Of a stretch of 64,000 bases of DNA, positions 1 to 48,360 are shown in pieces. The stretch covers positions 20,713,644 through 20,777,643 of the forward strand of contig CM055108.1 in the NCBI GenBank assembly GCA_029204225.1, read 5' to 3'. A program made the translations under genes and the position numbers. Position 1 is the first letter of the stretch. The number at the start of each line of letters is the position of its first letter. The DNA comes from Diphasiastrum complanatum. Its lineage: Eukaryota; Streptophyta; Lycopodiopsida; Lycopodiales; Lycopodiaceae. The notes under the pieces were generated by a model that had not been told where the DNA came from, did no database searches, and saw only the letters and a program-made list of their open reading frames with translations.

Positions 1-884
1 TCCAGGGGTCAATTTGGCCCAAGGATGGCCAAAGAAGGTGCCTCCTAGCCAAGGATAGCCCTCTCCAAAAAATGCCCTTGCGTTTTGAACTGTATTTTCA
101 TTATGAAATTTTTTAATGAAGAGTGGGCATTTCTTGCCCTTCGGGTCCCTTCAGCCCATTTCTCTTGAAACTTTTTAATGAATCAAATTTTCATAGGCCC
201 TCTTCAAGCCTATCCAATGGCCCAGCGTGATCGAACGAATCACATTTCTCTCTTGAAGCCAAATCACGACCGCCGATGTTACTAGTCCCTGATCCAATAG
301 CCCTCGCTGCATCTGCGCGCAGAAAATAGTTCTTGCAGCCACAATTTCTCTCCATACGCTATAGTCAGATTCGATTAGCCGCACGCGCTCTATCCCGAGC
401 TCCCTCTCCCTTCTCTCTTTGCTCCTCTTCCTTGGCAGCTATGGAGTAGGGTTTCTCCACCCTCAAGAGATCTGCTCAGCTCCTCTTGTTTTCCACGACC
501 AGCCACGCCCCCGGGCTGCTATCACCCACTGCTAGGGCGCCCACCAACAGCCTCTTACAGCACTGAAAAAGATCTTCTATTTGAGGAAAAGAGAATTTCT
601 TGAGCATTTTCCCGTGTTTCTCTGTGGTTCCACTTGCAGCTTATTACCCACCGAGGTCGCCCTACTACAGACCTTCCGCTAGGACTGACGACATCTAATT
701 TGGTACGGTATTGACTACACACAGTCAGCGTTCCTGAGAAAAATCACCTATACCCCACGAAATTTGAGAAATTTTGAAACTTTCACAAATTCCCACCAAA
801 TCAGATTATCTAAATTGTCATGGCTCTCCATCACTGCTCTTTGCCCATACAAGCCTTGGTATGCCAAACGGCTGTCCATACAGT
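1..884. other. No gene recognised (intron upstream of the first visible exon)
   Basis: I see no domain, exon or RNA gene here. Short reading frames exist but none has recognisable protein character. The stretch lies on the 3' side of a minus-strand copia primer-binding site, so it may be decayed internal sequence of that element; this is inference only. Confidence 0.4.
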
Positions 885-1247
885 GAATCATAAGGCCATC
901 ACCGATGATTTCCCCGAAACCACTGAAACTGCAAGTTTCTTCAGAATTCTTCCATGAATTCCCTTATGACGATCATTCTGATCTTCCTCAAAGCTCCGAT
1001 TGAAGGTACTTTGTTGCTTCTTGCCATCCGGATCACCTGCACCCCCCCATACGGTGTCGTTTCTCCTGAGATGCTTCTCATGTCGACTTTGGCTCCACCG
1101 GATCGTGCATACCTGCATCACCCTACCGCTCTGATACCATGTTAAAATTTCGTTAGGATCTAGTGCAGTATACAGATCACATCAACACTCCTCACGACTC
1201 TCAAAGATGGCATATCAAAAGTTAATTGTATGTCGTTGAAGATGTGT

Positions 1248-1250
<3 letters not shown>
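885..1250 (-). mobile_element. Ty1/copia-like LTR end, primer-binding site and start of internal region (fragment)
   Basis: Read on the minus strand, 1128-1139 is TGGTATCAGAGC, the usual plant copia primer-binding site complementary to the 3' end of initiator methionine tRNA. It is preceded by an LTR-like end (about 1141-1250) and followed by a short open frame (888-1121) that could be the start of gag, though no gag domain is recognisable. The LTR is cut at about 1250 by the GA tract of the neighbouring LINE, which suggests the LINE arrived later. No protease, integrase or reverse transcriptase remains. The primer-binding site is clear; the rest is inferred from position. Confidence 0.5.

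Positions 1251-1296
<46 letters not shown>
1251..1296. repeat. (GA)n microsatellite forming the (TC)n tail of a minus-strand LINE
   Basis: About 46 bp of perfect GA dinucleotide. It directly follows, on the minus strand, a conserved LINE 3' end ending in ACATTAATATAATTTATTC. The same arrangement recurs at 16861, 17098, 19775, 21706 and 25976. Confidence 0.9.
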
Positions 1297-1299
<3 letters not shown>

Positions 1300-2690
1300 A
1301 TAAATTATATTAATGTCTGTTGGGTGCCCAAGGGCACATAAGACAGAAGAAACAAATACATATCACGTAGGAGCACTGTCCATGTCGGACAACATAAACG
1401 AACGCTAGTCTAAGTGGAAGGAACAATATAGAAAACTCTCTAGCTAGTCAGAAGACATATCGAAGATAGAATCATAAAAAACATAAAAAACATAAAAGAG
1501 CTTAACCTCCAGCTCTGAAGAGGGTACAGGTGCTAGAGCTTAACCACCTGCTCTGTTGAGGAAAGTAAAAAGGAAGAATAAAATATCAATCTCGGAAAAA
1601 CGTCTGATACCCATAGAAGCTGTGATCTGTGGCTGGTGTCGAGGAGCTCTAGTAGCTTTGGAGGCTCGTGTAGATCTAGCAGGAGGTGGTGGCTGAGCAC
1701 GGCGGGCCTTCGCCCTCACCGGTATGATTGCCTCATCATCTGATAGGTCATCACGCTCACGTTTCTGAAAGAAGGTAGTAATAAGATGTTGGCCATCATT
1801 AGTACCCTCCGAAGGTATCAAAGAGGCTCTCAACATAAGCATCTCTTGTAGTAAAAGGCCGACACATCTAGGATCTTGATACTCCAAAAAGGTACTGAGG
1901 GTAATGGGGGTGTCCCGATACAAACAATGATATCGACCACGTATCTCATAGTATGCAAGGCATGTGAAGATAAAATGGAACTCATCCTCCACTACACCCA
2001 ATGTTCATACCTGACATATCCGATGCTCTCTCTAAATGCCTGAATATTTGCTTGTCTTGATAGCAAGCTGATGCAAAGAGACTCGTAACTGTCCCAACCT
2101 GTATCGGAGCCCACAAGAAAGAGGAAGAGATAGATATAAAGGTCTAACAGGAAGTCCCAAACTGTCTCTGCGTAAGATATGTGCGTCATAAAAGTAAGCT
2201 TGACCCTGTCGTGATCAGGGCAATCCCATACTATGTGACAATATCTACGATACAACTGTTGTCTGATAAATGCATGAGTTCCCTGTGGGAGATCCAGCAT
2301 TCAGAAGTCCCATGACTGAAAGAAAGCCACCACATCACCGTACTAGGAAGATCTAGCCTGTTGTCCAGCTATAACCTGAGAAGAAGTAAGCGCTGCCATC
2401 ACGTATCTGTGAGTATCCATGGTCTCAAGTTGATGTAGAAAGGTAACAATCTGAAACAAAGCCTCTACCACCATGGGGAGTGAGTACTCCGCTAAAAGAA
2501 TCTCATGAGGAACTGATGGCTTCGTACAAATCATCCTCCCTAACATGGTGATCTGCAGGCGAGTGATGTCTCTCCAAGTACCCTGAGATATCCCTGGGCA
2601 CCTGCCGAGTACATAGCCACTGGTGAGACCACTGTAGAGAAAAGGTGGTCTCTAGAAGCAAGATCATGAATATGGTAAGTAGGAGGGGAC
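1297..2690 (-). pseudogene. LINE ORF2 C-terminal part and 3' UTR (5'-truncated, subfamily B)
   Basis: This is the 3' third of a non-LTR retrotransposon on the minus strand. Frames at 2343-2546, 1992-2300 and 1540-2001 together give the region after the reverse transcriptase. It includes a Cys/His-rich segment (VEDEFHFIFTCLAYYEIRGR) and a charged tail with FFQKRERDDLSDDEA. The same protein order is seen at 21.9-22.6 kb and, more diverged, at 3.7-4.8 kb. Frameshifts split it, so it is dead. The 3' UTR (about 1297-1530) carries a conserved end containing CTTATGTGCCCTTGGGCACC and is followed by the (TC)n tail. The 5' side stops where gypsy-related sequence begins at about 2690. Confidence 0.8.
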
Positions 2691-3270
2691 AATGTTCTAG
2701 TTCTCCCATTGGATTCTCAGCAACCTCCACATGAGCCAGAGGAGATTCTTGATAGTAGAGAGACGCAGACTCGTCATACTCTATATCGAAAATACCTGGT
2801 CAAGTGGAATGATCAGCCTGTTGAGAATGCCACTTGGGAAAGCGGCACGTCCTTCGCAAGATTTTTCCAGACTTTGTTTTAGAGGGCCAAGACGGTTCTT
2901 AAGGGGGAGGGAGTGTTACGAGCTCGTGACCAGTGCCGAACCCTAGAGAACACAGATAGGTCAGATACCACAGTCAGGGTCGTGTCCAGCGTACACGACC
3001 AACAGGGCAAGACAGTGTGAGTAGTGTGCCCAGCACGGTCCATACCCATTGCGGGCCTAACATAGTCTAGGGACCTTGTCAGCAGGACAGGGCCCCCAGT
3101 TGGGTCCTGACGTGCAGTCAGCCACGTCAGTGCCACGTGGCCGACACTTGGCAGATGCATGCTACCAATCCTCAGATTGGGCTAGGAGGGGCTTACTCTA
3201 TATCAGGGAGTAGGCAAGGTTGGGTGGATCAGTTAGTGTTTGCCCTACTGTGGTGTTAGGATCTATTACA
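2690..3270 (+). mobile_element. Ty3/gypsy chromovirus 3' end: chromodomain tail plus 3' LTR (2914-3270)
   Basis: Near-identical to 32310-32892. Positions 2695-2905 encode the end of pol, a chromodomain-like segment with YLVKWNDQPVENATWE. A polypurine tract (AAGGGGGAGGGAG, 2901-2913) and a 357-bp LTR follow. The LTR runs from TGTTACGAGC to TATTACA, with the usual TG...CA ends. No 5' part is present here, so this is a truncated copy of the same family as the 29.6-32.9 kb element. It abuts LINE sequence on both sides. Confidence 0.85.
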
Positions 3271-3274
3271 CTTA

Positions 3275-3720
3275 GCTTCTTGTATGGATTTTTTTTCTTG
3301 CTAGCCATTGGGTGTGAGTCAAATCATCATCCATGAAAATAAAGGTCCCTTTCAGCTTGGCTCGAAGTTTCAAGGCGGAATTACGATGTGCAAGAGACTG
3401 GAATTTAATAAATTAAACATTATCGTCATATTTGCCTCTCCAAGTAGTTTCAAACCCCCAATCGAGTGTGAGAGTTTATTCACAAGTAAATCCTTAGCCT
3501 CTTCTAGTGGCTTGCCATCATTCAGAATGCCTCTTACTCTAACATTAAGATCTTTTTTGGTTCGTTTTTCTTGCTCGGACAACATGCTTCCAAATCGGGA
3601 GTCAATCGATACATTCGTGCTAGAATCAGCCATACCATTATCTGTTTTGAACAGTGCTGCCCATGTTTTTGTTTCTTCAACTTGCTTTTCGAGGCTGAAA
3701 AGAGGAGATTAGCTACGAGT
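3275..3720 (-). pseudogene. LINE ORF1 fragment (RRM-like RNA-binding domain)
   Basis: The minus strand encodes KDLNVRVRGILNDGKPLEEA followed by degenerate sequence, and near 3295-3330 DDDLTHTQWLAR. Both motifs occur in the same order in the other ORF1 copies of this window (16.2-16.6 kb and 25.1-25.9 kb). In L1-type elements this RRM-like segment follows a coiled coil and binds element RNA. A frame break lies near 3370. It joins ORF2 C-terminal sequence at about 3715, so ORF1 and ORF2 pieces are in the wrong order. This points to two separate insertions or a rearrangement. Confidence 0.7.
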
Positions 3721-4790
3721 GAGCTGAAAGTAATAAGTGATAGTAGTAGTGGAGCGTGATGTAGGCTGGCGGGAAGCACGTGAAGACCGGGTAGCACTGG
3801 ATCTAGCAGAAACATGTGAAACTCTCTGTGTCTTTGATCTTCGAACGGGGACTTCAAAATCCTCAACTAAAATATCCTCTTTGTCTCGCTTCTGGAAGAA
3901 CTGGGTAATAGGAGCCTGACTGTGATCCATATCTGAGAGCGTATGTAGAAGTGAAGCTCTTAGAATATACATCTCTCTCAAAAGAAGACCTACACATCTG
4001 GGGTCTGGATACTCGAGGAAGCATCTCAGCGTGAGAGGAGTATCTCTATATAAACAATGGTATCGTTCTCTAATCTCATAATATACTACTGGACAACGAA
4101 AGATGAAATGAAACTATCCTCTGCAATTTGGGAGTGTCTATGTATCTACCTGTCTCGATAGCAAGTTGGTGAGAGGAGACTCGAAACTGTCCCATACGAT
4201 ATCTCAGACCAAAGGATAGCGGCTGTGTAAGATAAGTCGGAAGGATAGGCATGCCCGTAGTGACCAATCGTAATAGATGTGTGCTATAAAAATGTATCTT
4301 GACCCTATCCGGATCGGGATGTGACCATATAGTGCATATGTAGCTCCGGTAAATCTGCCGTCTGATATAAGCATGGGTCCCACTTGGAAGATCAAGTGTA
4401 GATAACCCCCAAGTCTGAAGAAGGGCTGAGACACTGCTATACCAAAATGCTTGGCTCCCTGTCCAGCAATGGTACAAGATGAAGTGAGAGCAGCAGCAAC
4501 GTATCTGGAAGTATCTAGATCTGATACCTTGTGAAGAAAGGTAATGATCTGAAACATAGCACCGATAACTAAGGGAGGGGAAGCAAACTCCGCTAGTATG
4601 ATATCATGTGGCATCGAGGGCTTAGCCCGGATCATCCTGCTAAGCATGAGAATCTGGAGACGAATGAGATCCCTCCATGTGTGCGTGATAAATCAGGGCA
4701 CCAAGTCTCAGCAGATATAAAACAACTGGGAATACAGTAGCAGAAAATAGTAAGCATCTGGTAGCAGGGTCCTGCACATAGTATGTGGAA
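3709..4790 (-). pseudogene. LINE ORF2 C-terminal region (third copy, diverged)
   Basis: Minus-strand frames at 4204-4647, 4076-4477 and 3709-3981 carry the post-RT region of the same LINE superfamily. Landmarks are MLSRMIRAKPSMPHDIILAE near the start, then GLRYRMGQFRVSSHQLAIETG, then FFQKRDKEDILVEDFEVPVR at the end. The same three landmarks occur at 20.0-21.1 kb and 22.2-23.4 kb. Frameshifts separate the frames. No 3' UTR or (TC)n tail follows, so the copy is truncated at both ends. Confidence 0.75.
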
Positions 4791-4949
4791 ACATTGTTTT
4801 TTGGTTGGGATTTTGTAATTGTGATGTAGTGTGCTTGATATGAATATAAATGCCTACATTCTTGTTTTCATTCTTTTTATGTTAGAGTATCGTTATAGTT
4901 TTTATTATGAAAATTTAAGGGATTCATTGTTGTTTGCCTATTGATTCAG

Positions 4950-42550
<37,601 letters not shown>

Positions 42551-42910
42551 TAAACATGCCAAGTATTTGATGAGATTAGCAGAACTCTGTAATATCTGCA
42601 TGCATGAGGTACTCCAAGGACAGTTTCAAGTCAAGTGGAAGAGCTAAATTTGTGATCTTTCAACTAGAGTTCAGTGGTAAACAAGAATGTCGCGGCATTT
42701 GTTGGAGTGGAACTTCTTGTCTCAGGCATGCAAGTGTCAACAACTGCAGATCCTTAAGATTTTCAAATCTACTTGTTATCCAAACCAACTAACAGTTCTG
42801 TCAAAAAGGCATTGTGTTAGCATTTGTAAGTGGAACTTCTTGTCTCCAGCATGCAATTCTAGTGTAAATTAAATGCAATGCTAATTGCTATAATTGCATA
42901 TAATAAGGGT
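42551..42910 (+). other. Probable 3' UTR of limit dextrinase
   Basis: Follows the stop codon. Contains a 27-bp duplication (GTGGAACTTCTTGTCT...GCATGCAA at about 42709 and 42829) and, at about 42862-42906, AATTAAAT and ATAATAAGG, possible poly(A) signals. The exact end is unknown. Confidence 0.5.
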
Positions 42911-43429
42911 CACACAATACACAAGTGGACCCACATTGCCTACTATTGTGTTTTACACCATTTATGCATTATTCTTCGCTTTAAACGATGTTAGGATGGG
43001 TGAATTCAATTATTTCTAGAAGAATGAGGAAGGCTCTACATGATTGTGCACAATAATGTAAGTTTCCTATGATCTGCAAGCTCAACATGCTTTGCCACTG
43101 ATGAGCATTGAGTATGATCCCTATTTGATTTTTAAGAACATGCCAAAAATCATGAAAAAGAAGTCATTGAAAAACCAAAACACCAATGAACCTACTAAAA
43201 AAATTGTATGATGATAAAAAAAGTAAGCTAAAAGAATGCTCGCTAAAAACAAAAACTGAAATCTTTTGCCTCAAGTGAGATGGGAAAAGTTTAATTTTAC
43301 TGTGGAGAAGTGCTTGTTGATTAGATTAAATGCACACTATGATAAATTTCCACTATAATTGTGTAATATTATACTTTTGCTCCTATTGTTAAGCTCACTC
43401 CTAAGAGATTTTTAAAACAAATTTCCTTG
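42911..43429. other. Intergenic, nothing recognised
   Basis: AT-rich with no repeat or coding relic identified. Confidence 0.4.
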
Positions 43430-44015
43430 TAGAGATAAATGAACCCCATTTGAAGAAAACCTTTGAGGGTCTTCATTCAAGAGAATGGCAAAAGGCAACC
43501 ATTTACGTAAAGAAAGTTGGTAAGCCATTGTAGTTCATCATTGGCAATCTTATTCTTAGTAAGAGTAGCAGTATTTCCATGAAGCCATTTACCCTTTCTA
43601 ATATAGCTTAATGCAATATCTTTACAAAAAATAGCATGCTTCATTTTTGTAGTTTTGTCTAAATATGCATAAGAAAATAGAAGTTTCATAAGTTTAAACC
43701 ATCTGTCAAAAAGTAATTATTTTCGTAAGAAAGGACTTTTAACAATATTACAATTTGTGCATGTGACATGACCAAATTTTTCTGAGATAAAATTTTTGAA
43801 ACGTTTAAAAGTAAGACAATGACAAGAATGTAGGTTTTCTATATCAAATTCGCACAAAACGTCATAAGGGAAATACCATTCACATTCTACACTTGGTAGG
43901 TACGACTAGTCAAAGGTGATATCATGAAAGAGTTCGTCTATGATACCAAGAAGTCTGCGTAAAACGTGAGCATAAAAGTGTTTCACATGGATAGCTTTAA
44001 AAACTATATTATGGT
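43430..44015 (-). pseudogene. Unidentified degenerate reading frame with Cys/His motifs
   Basis: On the minus strand one frame stays protein-like for about 190 codons with three or four stops. It includes AIHVKHFYAHVLRRLLGIID, ELFHDITFD, stop, YFPYDVLCEFDIENLHSCHC, ISEKFGHVTCTNCNIVKSP, stop, and (43477-43689) FCKDIALSYIRKGKWLHGNT. The TCTNC and CHC groups could bind zinc. I recognise no family. It has coding-like composition in an AT-rich setting and may be a decayed gene of a mobile or viral-type element, or of the host. Confidence 0.35.
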
Positions 44016-44790
44016 AACATAAATGCAAAAAAAATCTCTCTGTGTCGCTGCTAGTGGAAAATTAGAGATGGCGGTCAGTTGCTGAAGTACTGATTTCCCT
44101 TCTAACTGTTCCTTCTTCATCCTGCACACCGATTTAGGATATGTAAAAGTTCAATTTTTTGACTGGTAGATCATCTTTGGTGCCACTGCGTTGTCCTTCC
44201 TTTCCTTTGAAATTTGAAAACCTCTTTTGCTTTTCCGTTCATGATCCAAAAATGATTGAGTTCGGATTGTTAAGATTGAAAGAGCCAGTTTTTTTGTTAG
44301 AGTTTTGGAAGTACTTATCTTGGAGGGTAGATGTTGCACCGGCGCCTCAAAGGGCATTGGGACTTGAGCGATTTTTCCAACACGTGCTTAAGTCTAACAT
44401 TCAGTCATCATGCACTTACGTAAAAGCCAACTTAGAAACGTAACAAGCTTAACCATTCAAACTTAAGAAAACTGGAATCCCAACCAATCCGAAAGCCAAC
44501 TCAGAATCTGTCCCCAAAAGGTAACCAAAGGCAAAGACAAGCCACACATGAAATCTGAGGCATAGTAGTCGCCAAACTGACCAAATGGCATAGCGGTGAG
44601 CCACACGTCGGTGACGTGGATCCTTAGGCGCCAGCGACGCAAAAAGGTTGTAGTAAGGGTCCTTCCACTTGGACCAGTCCCGGAGGTGAAACCGAAATAG
44701 TAATCATCCCCAAGGATCAACTTAATTAAATTCGGAAGAGGTTACATTCATACATGGACTGACTAGTCTCGGGGCCACCAACACGTGCTG
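44016..44790. other. Intergenic, short unassigned frames
   Basis: Frames at 44159-44443 (plus), 44151-44357 (minus) and 44463-44720 (minus) are open, but I cannot link them to any family. The minus frame at 44463 has a hydrophobic end. Confidence 0.3.
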
Positions 44791-44819
44791 GGCATGGTGC
44801 TTGGCTCATGCTGGTAGAG

Positions 44820-45110
44820 GGAGCTGAGACCTGGCGACTGGATTTCTGGCGTTGGTTGAGCTGCCCAAATTTCTGTCTGCCAGACTCCCCCTATAGTTCT
44901 GGTGTGATTCGGCGCGTCCCCTCTGTCCTGGAATATAGTGTTTTCTGGTAATGCACGCTTTTCAAGACTTAGTTTTTATTTTGCTGATTAAGCTTGGCAA
45001 GCTTGGCAGAACCAGTCTGGCTCCCGGACATGGGTCTCGGGAGCCGTCCCGGTGGCAGAATCGACTTGGCTCCTGACTAGGCCATGACTCAAGCTCCAAA
45101 GCTAGCTCAT
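44820..45110 (+). repeat. Dispersed repeat, inverted copy of 7830-8105
   Basis: Shares GAGCTGCCCAA, GTCCTGGAAT, TTTATTTTGCTGATTAAGC and a GGCTCC-rich part with the reverse complement of 7830-8105. It also shows small internal direct repeats (CAAGCTTGGC twice, GGCTCC several times). No coding potential. Confidence 0.65.
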
Positions 45111-45563
45111 GACTTGTAACTACTTGGTTGGCTCACCACGGGTCGGAGGCTCAGTCCTTGACTTCCTAACGTGCTCTGAGACCTTTAGGGAGTGTCACCC
45201 CTTAGAGTCTTCCAAGGCAACTTAGTGCACCTGATTCAGCTTTAAAACATTTTTCTCTCGTTTGAAAAAGTTGATGTCATCATCAGGGCCAAACTAGACC
45301 TAGGACTTATGGCACGGGCTTAATTCACCGGCCTTAACAACTTCAAATCAAAAATACGTTGGCAGTATCACAGAAAAAGTATAGATCAAGTTCACTTACG
45401 TAAAATCTGTGTAAAGTTGCAAGTGAGCTATTGACAAACTTAAGAAAGATACTTGGAAGTTCCTTGAACTTCAGAGTGGTCGTGAGTGTTTATACAGGAG
45501 ACATGCCGCCAGGTAGTGCATTGTGTGCCAATCTGGAAAAACAGTTTTTTTGCAGGTAATCTG
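45111..45563. other. Intergenic, nothing recognised
   Basis: No identifiable feature; it may belong to the LTR of the gypsy element that starts at 45564. Confidence 0.35.
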
Positions 45564-46515
45564 TTAGTACTTCAAGAGCTCCCGCCTTAAGTTTGTCTTC
45601 TTACTCCCAAGAAGCCTCAATGAGTGGAGCCCATAACACTTCACTAGATATTCGCATTGAACGCCAGTTCGCTTTCTATGTGCCAATATCTGTTCTGTTA
45701 CAAGTTGTCTCTTCGTATCATCAAGTGTCGTTGGTGGGTGACGGAGTGCATGTTGTCGATCAAATCGCTCATCCGGTTTGTACCATTTGAGTAATGAGAT
45801 ATGAAACAGATTGTGTATATCCAAGCTGGATGGCAGCGCCAATCGATAAGCCACTAGGTTGATCTTCTTTGTGACATAGTATGGCCCAGCATAAGGTCGA
45901 ACGAACTTATGAGATAAGCCTTTTGGTAACACGATATTTTTAGTGTTCAGCCACACTTGATCACCTTCTTTAAATTCCAGTTTTCGTCGATGTGGGTTTA
46001 CGTCAACTGCCATGTTCCGTTGTGATTGCTCTAAAAATGTCTTCACCTCTGTCAGCTTTGTGTGTCACTCATTGATGAATTCCTCCACAGTGGGTACCGA
46101 AGTTTCTTGCACGTCTGTAAGGAAAGAGCTTGGAACAATCGGTAGTCGACCATTGCTTATCTCGAAGGGTGCCTTGCTAGTAGATCTGTTCACTTGGTTG
46201 TAGTAGACCTGCTGGGGCTAGCGGTTCCACCTGCACTTGTTGACATGTAAGACAAGTTTGCACGTAGGATTCAACGTCTACCCACATATCTGGCCAATAG
46301 AAGCCTCTCTTGAGAAGTTCATACATGTGATTCACCCCTGGATGTCCGGCGGCTAGTACGTCATGATGCTCCCTCAAGATTTTCTTCCTCAGGTTGGTGT
46401 TGTCTGAGATGTATACTCTGCATTCTTTATAAACAACCATTTGATCTTTCCAAGTGAAATGTTTACAAGGCTTTCCCAGTTGGGCATCAAACACTACTTT
46501 ATGACTGATGTGCAT
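45564..46515 (-). pseudogene. Ty3/gypsy integrase with most of the catalytic core deleted
   Basis: On the minus strand 46177-46515 holds the integrase zinc-binding domain: REHHDVLAAGHPGVNHMYEL with CLTCQQVQ (HHCC). Then about 46080-46200 jumps to KAPFEISNGRLPIVPS, the segment after the DDE core. Then 45564-46046 holds FKEGDQVWLNTKNI, YAGPYYVTKKINLVAYRLAL, FHISLLKWY and a weak chromodomain remnant EYLVKCYGLH. The core with the catalytic D, D and E is missing, so an internal deletion has inactivated it. A different gypsy lineage from the 29.6-kb element. Confidence 0.8.
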
Positions 46516-46524
46516 ACGTCATCC

Positions 46525-47000
46525 AATTTGGTCATAGCATTGATATCCTTTTGTTTGTTCATCATACCCAATAAAAATATAATTAATATCTCTTACTCCT
46601 CTCACTCTTAGGGATGTGAACATACACTCTACATCGAAACACTCATAGGCCATCCACTCTTAGTTTATTACCATTGAATGCCTCATCAAGAGTTTGATTT
46701 GGAATGGCAATTGTTGGTGGACACCTATTTATCAAAGAAATTGTTGTGTGTATTGTTTCGACCCAAAAAGAATCAGCAACTCTCATGTGTGCCATCATGG
46801 CTCTAGTGGATTCCAGCACTATGTGATTTTTCCTTTTTGCTATACCATTTTGCTTAGGCATCTTGGACTATGCAAAGTGTTGCTTGATTCCATGCTCTTT
46901 GTAGAAATTAATGAAAGTGGTGGATCGAAATTCACCTCTACAATTAGATCTAAGTACTTTGATCTTGGTGCCAGATTGATTTTCCACTAAATTCTTTAAA
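46525..47000 (-). pseudogene. Ty1/copia integrase fragment
   Basis: The minus strand encodes NLVENQSGTKIKVLRSNCRG (the 'LRSDNGGEF' block with D replaced), then KQNGIAKRKNHIVLESTRAM and FWVETIHTTISLINRCPPT. Beyond 46643 comes VFRCRVYVHIPKSERSK, stop, TKGYQCYD. It directly abuts the gypsy integrase fragment at about 46520. Confidence 0.8.
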
Positions 47001-47068
47001 AAAAAAAGAGTTTCTCTACCTCCTTAAAAAAAAAGCAAGGGGGAGATGACATAATCATCATTTTTGAA
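47001..47068. other. A-rich junction
   Basis: Poly-A/T runs with no feature. Confidence 0.3.
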
Positions 47069-48360
47069 TTCCTTGCTATTTCTATCTAATCAAGTATTCC
47101 AAAGAGTAATAACTCTAATACATTGCCCGTAACCATTAATAGTTGCATCCTCAAAAATAGTATCATTCAGCAAAATGTCATAGTGGCTGAACCTTCTAAA
47201 TCTGACATGAAAGCATGCAATGAAAAGGTCAGCCACTAATTTCCAAAGAGAGGCATAGCAAGAAATTGGACAGTATAATAAAATCTTGAGAAAATTACAA
47301 ATGCAGATAAGCTTGTGTGAAGTTTGTAGATGTTGTTTCAAAAGCAAGAGGCCCAGATCACATCACACATTACATGGTCAGTGGCTTTAACTAACCTTAA
47401 TGTTTCTATCGTTACTGATTGCAATTTTTATTTTCTAATGCTATCTCTCTTTATTTTATAGCACATACTCAAAGATCACAGAACATTTTTTGCAAATACA
47501 TATGGGAGCATGAGTATTTGGTCATCAGAAGGAATGGAAAAATCATATTGGCAAGCACAAACAGCATGCCATCATATTGATAGTTTAGAAAAGCTTGCAA
47601 ATTCATAAAGCAAGAGAAGCTCATCATAGGCACCTGAAAAAAAAACATTGTAATTATATTGACAGTATAGATTGACAATACAAAGTTCTCATTCATTGTC
47701 ATCCGATATGGTATCTTTTCCAATTGTTGTATTATCATGGAGAAAATCTCTGCTTGAATATGCAACTAGGAGATGTGCATTATCCTTGTTTCCACTTAGT
47801 TCTATATATGTTGCATACAATGAATAATGAGAGCTCCTTAAAGGAACATTTTTTACGTCTAGGAATAGTTTGCATCTGAAAGATTCTGATACAATACTAT
47901 CAGGAGTAAGCCATTCATCACTTCCAACACTTGGCAGTGGAATAACTTCAAGCTTACCAAAACTCCCATCCATTTTTGGAATATATTTGGAACCATAAAA
48001 GCTGCTCTGGACTTCTTCCCTTCTACTGCAATTTTTCAATATCTGAGTGAATGACATCCAATATACCTGCAAGTGACCGTGTTGGCTCTCATTTTTCAAA
48101 AAAAAAACTTCTAATAATGAAATACTTCTTAAGAGCTAAAATCAAAAAACATAAATGATAGCAACAAAGTGCATATATTCTTATATGCTTACAATTACAT
48201 TTTCGATGATCATGAGGATTGACATCTTGTACTTTTAATTTTGAATGCATATACAGATGTTGTACCAATACATCAGATATAGAGTGACCTCTAGGAGTTG
48301 TCTTAAACATCATAATCTTTGCTTTCCAATATGACTTATATGTCATCTTTGCCCTTTTCT
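47069..48360 (-). pseudogene. Exon-like unidentified minus-strand coding blocks
   Basis: Three blocks look like exons. 48200-48346 (MTYKSYWKAKIMMFKTTPRG) ends at a GTAAGC donor. 47690-48070 starts after TCACTTGCAG and encodes KNCSRREEVQSSFYGSKYIP and SDEWLTPDSIVSESFRCKLF. 47490-47636 starts after TTTTTTTTCAG and encodes AYDELLLLYEFASF in one frame. The family is not recognised. YDELLLLYEF weakly recalls SET-domain methyltransferases, and SYWKAK the N-terminal region of MULE-type transposases, but neither is convincing. It may be a decayed gene or transposon. Confidence 0.3.

Noticed and set aside
47490-47640. SET-domain methyltransferase exon (AYDELLLLYEF)
   Set aside because: Only one short weak resemblance with a stop soon after; not enough to name a gene.
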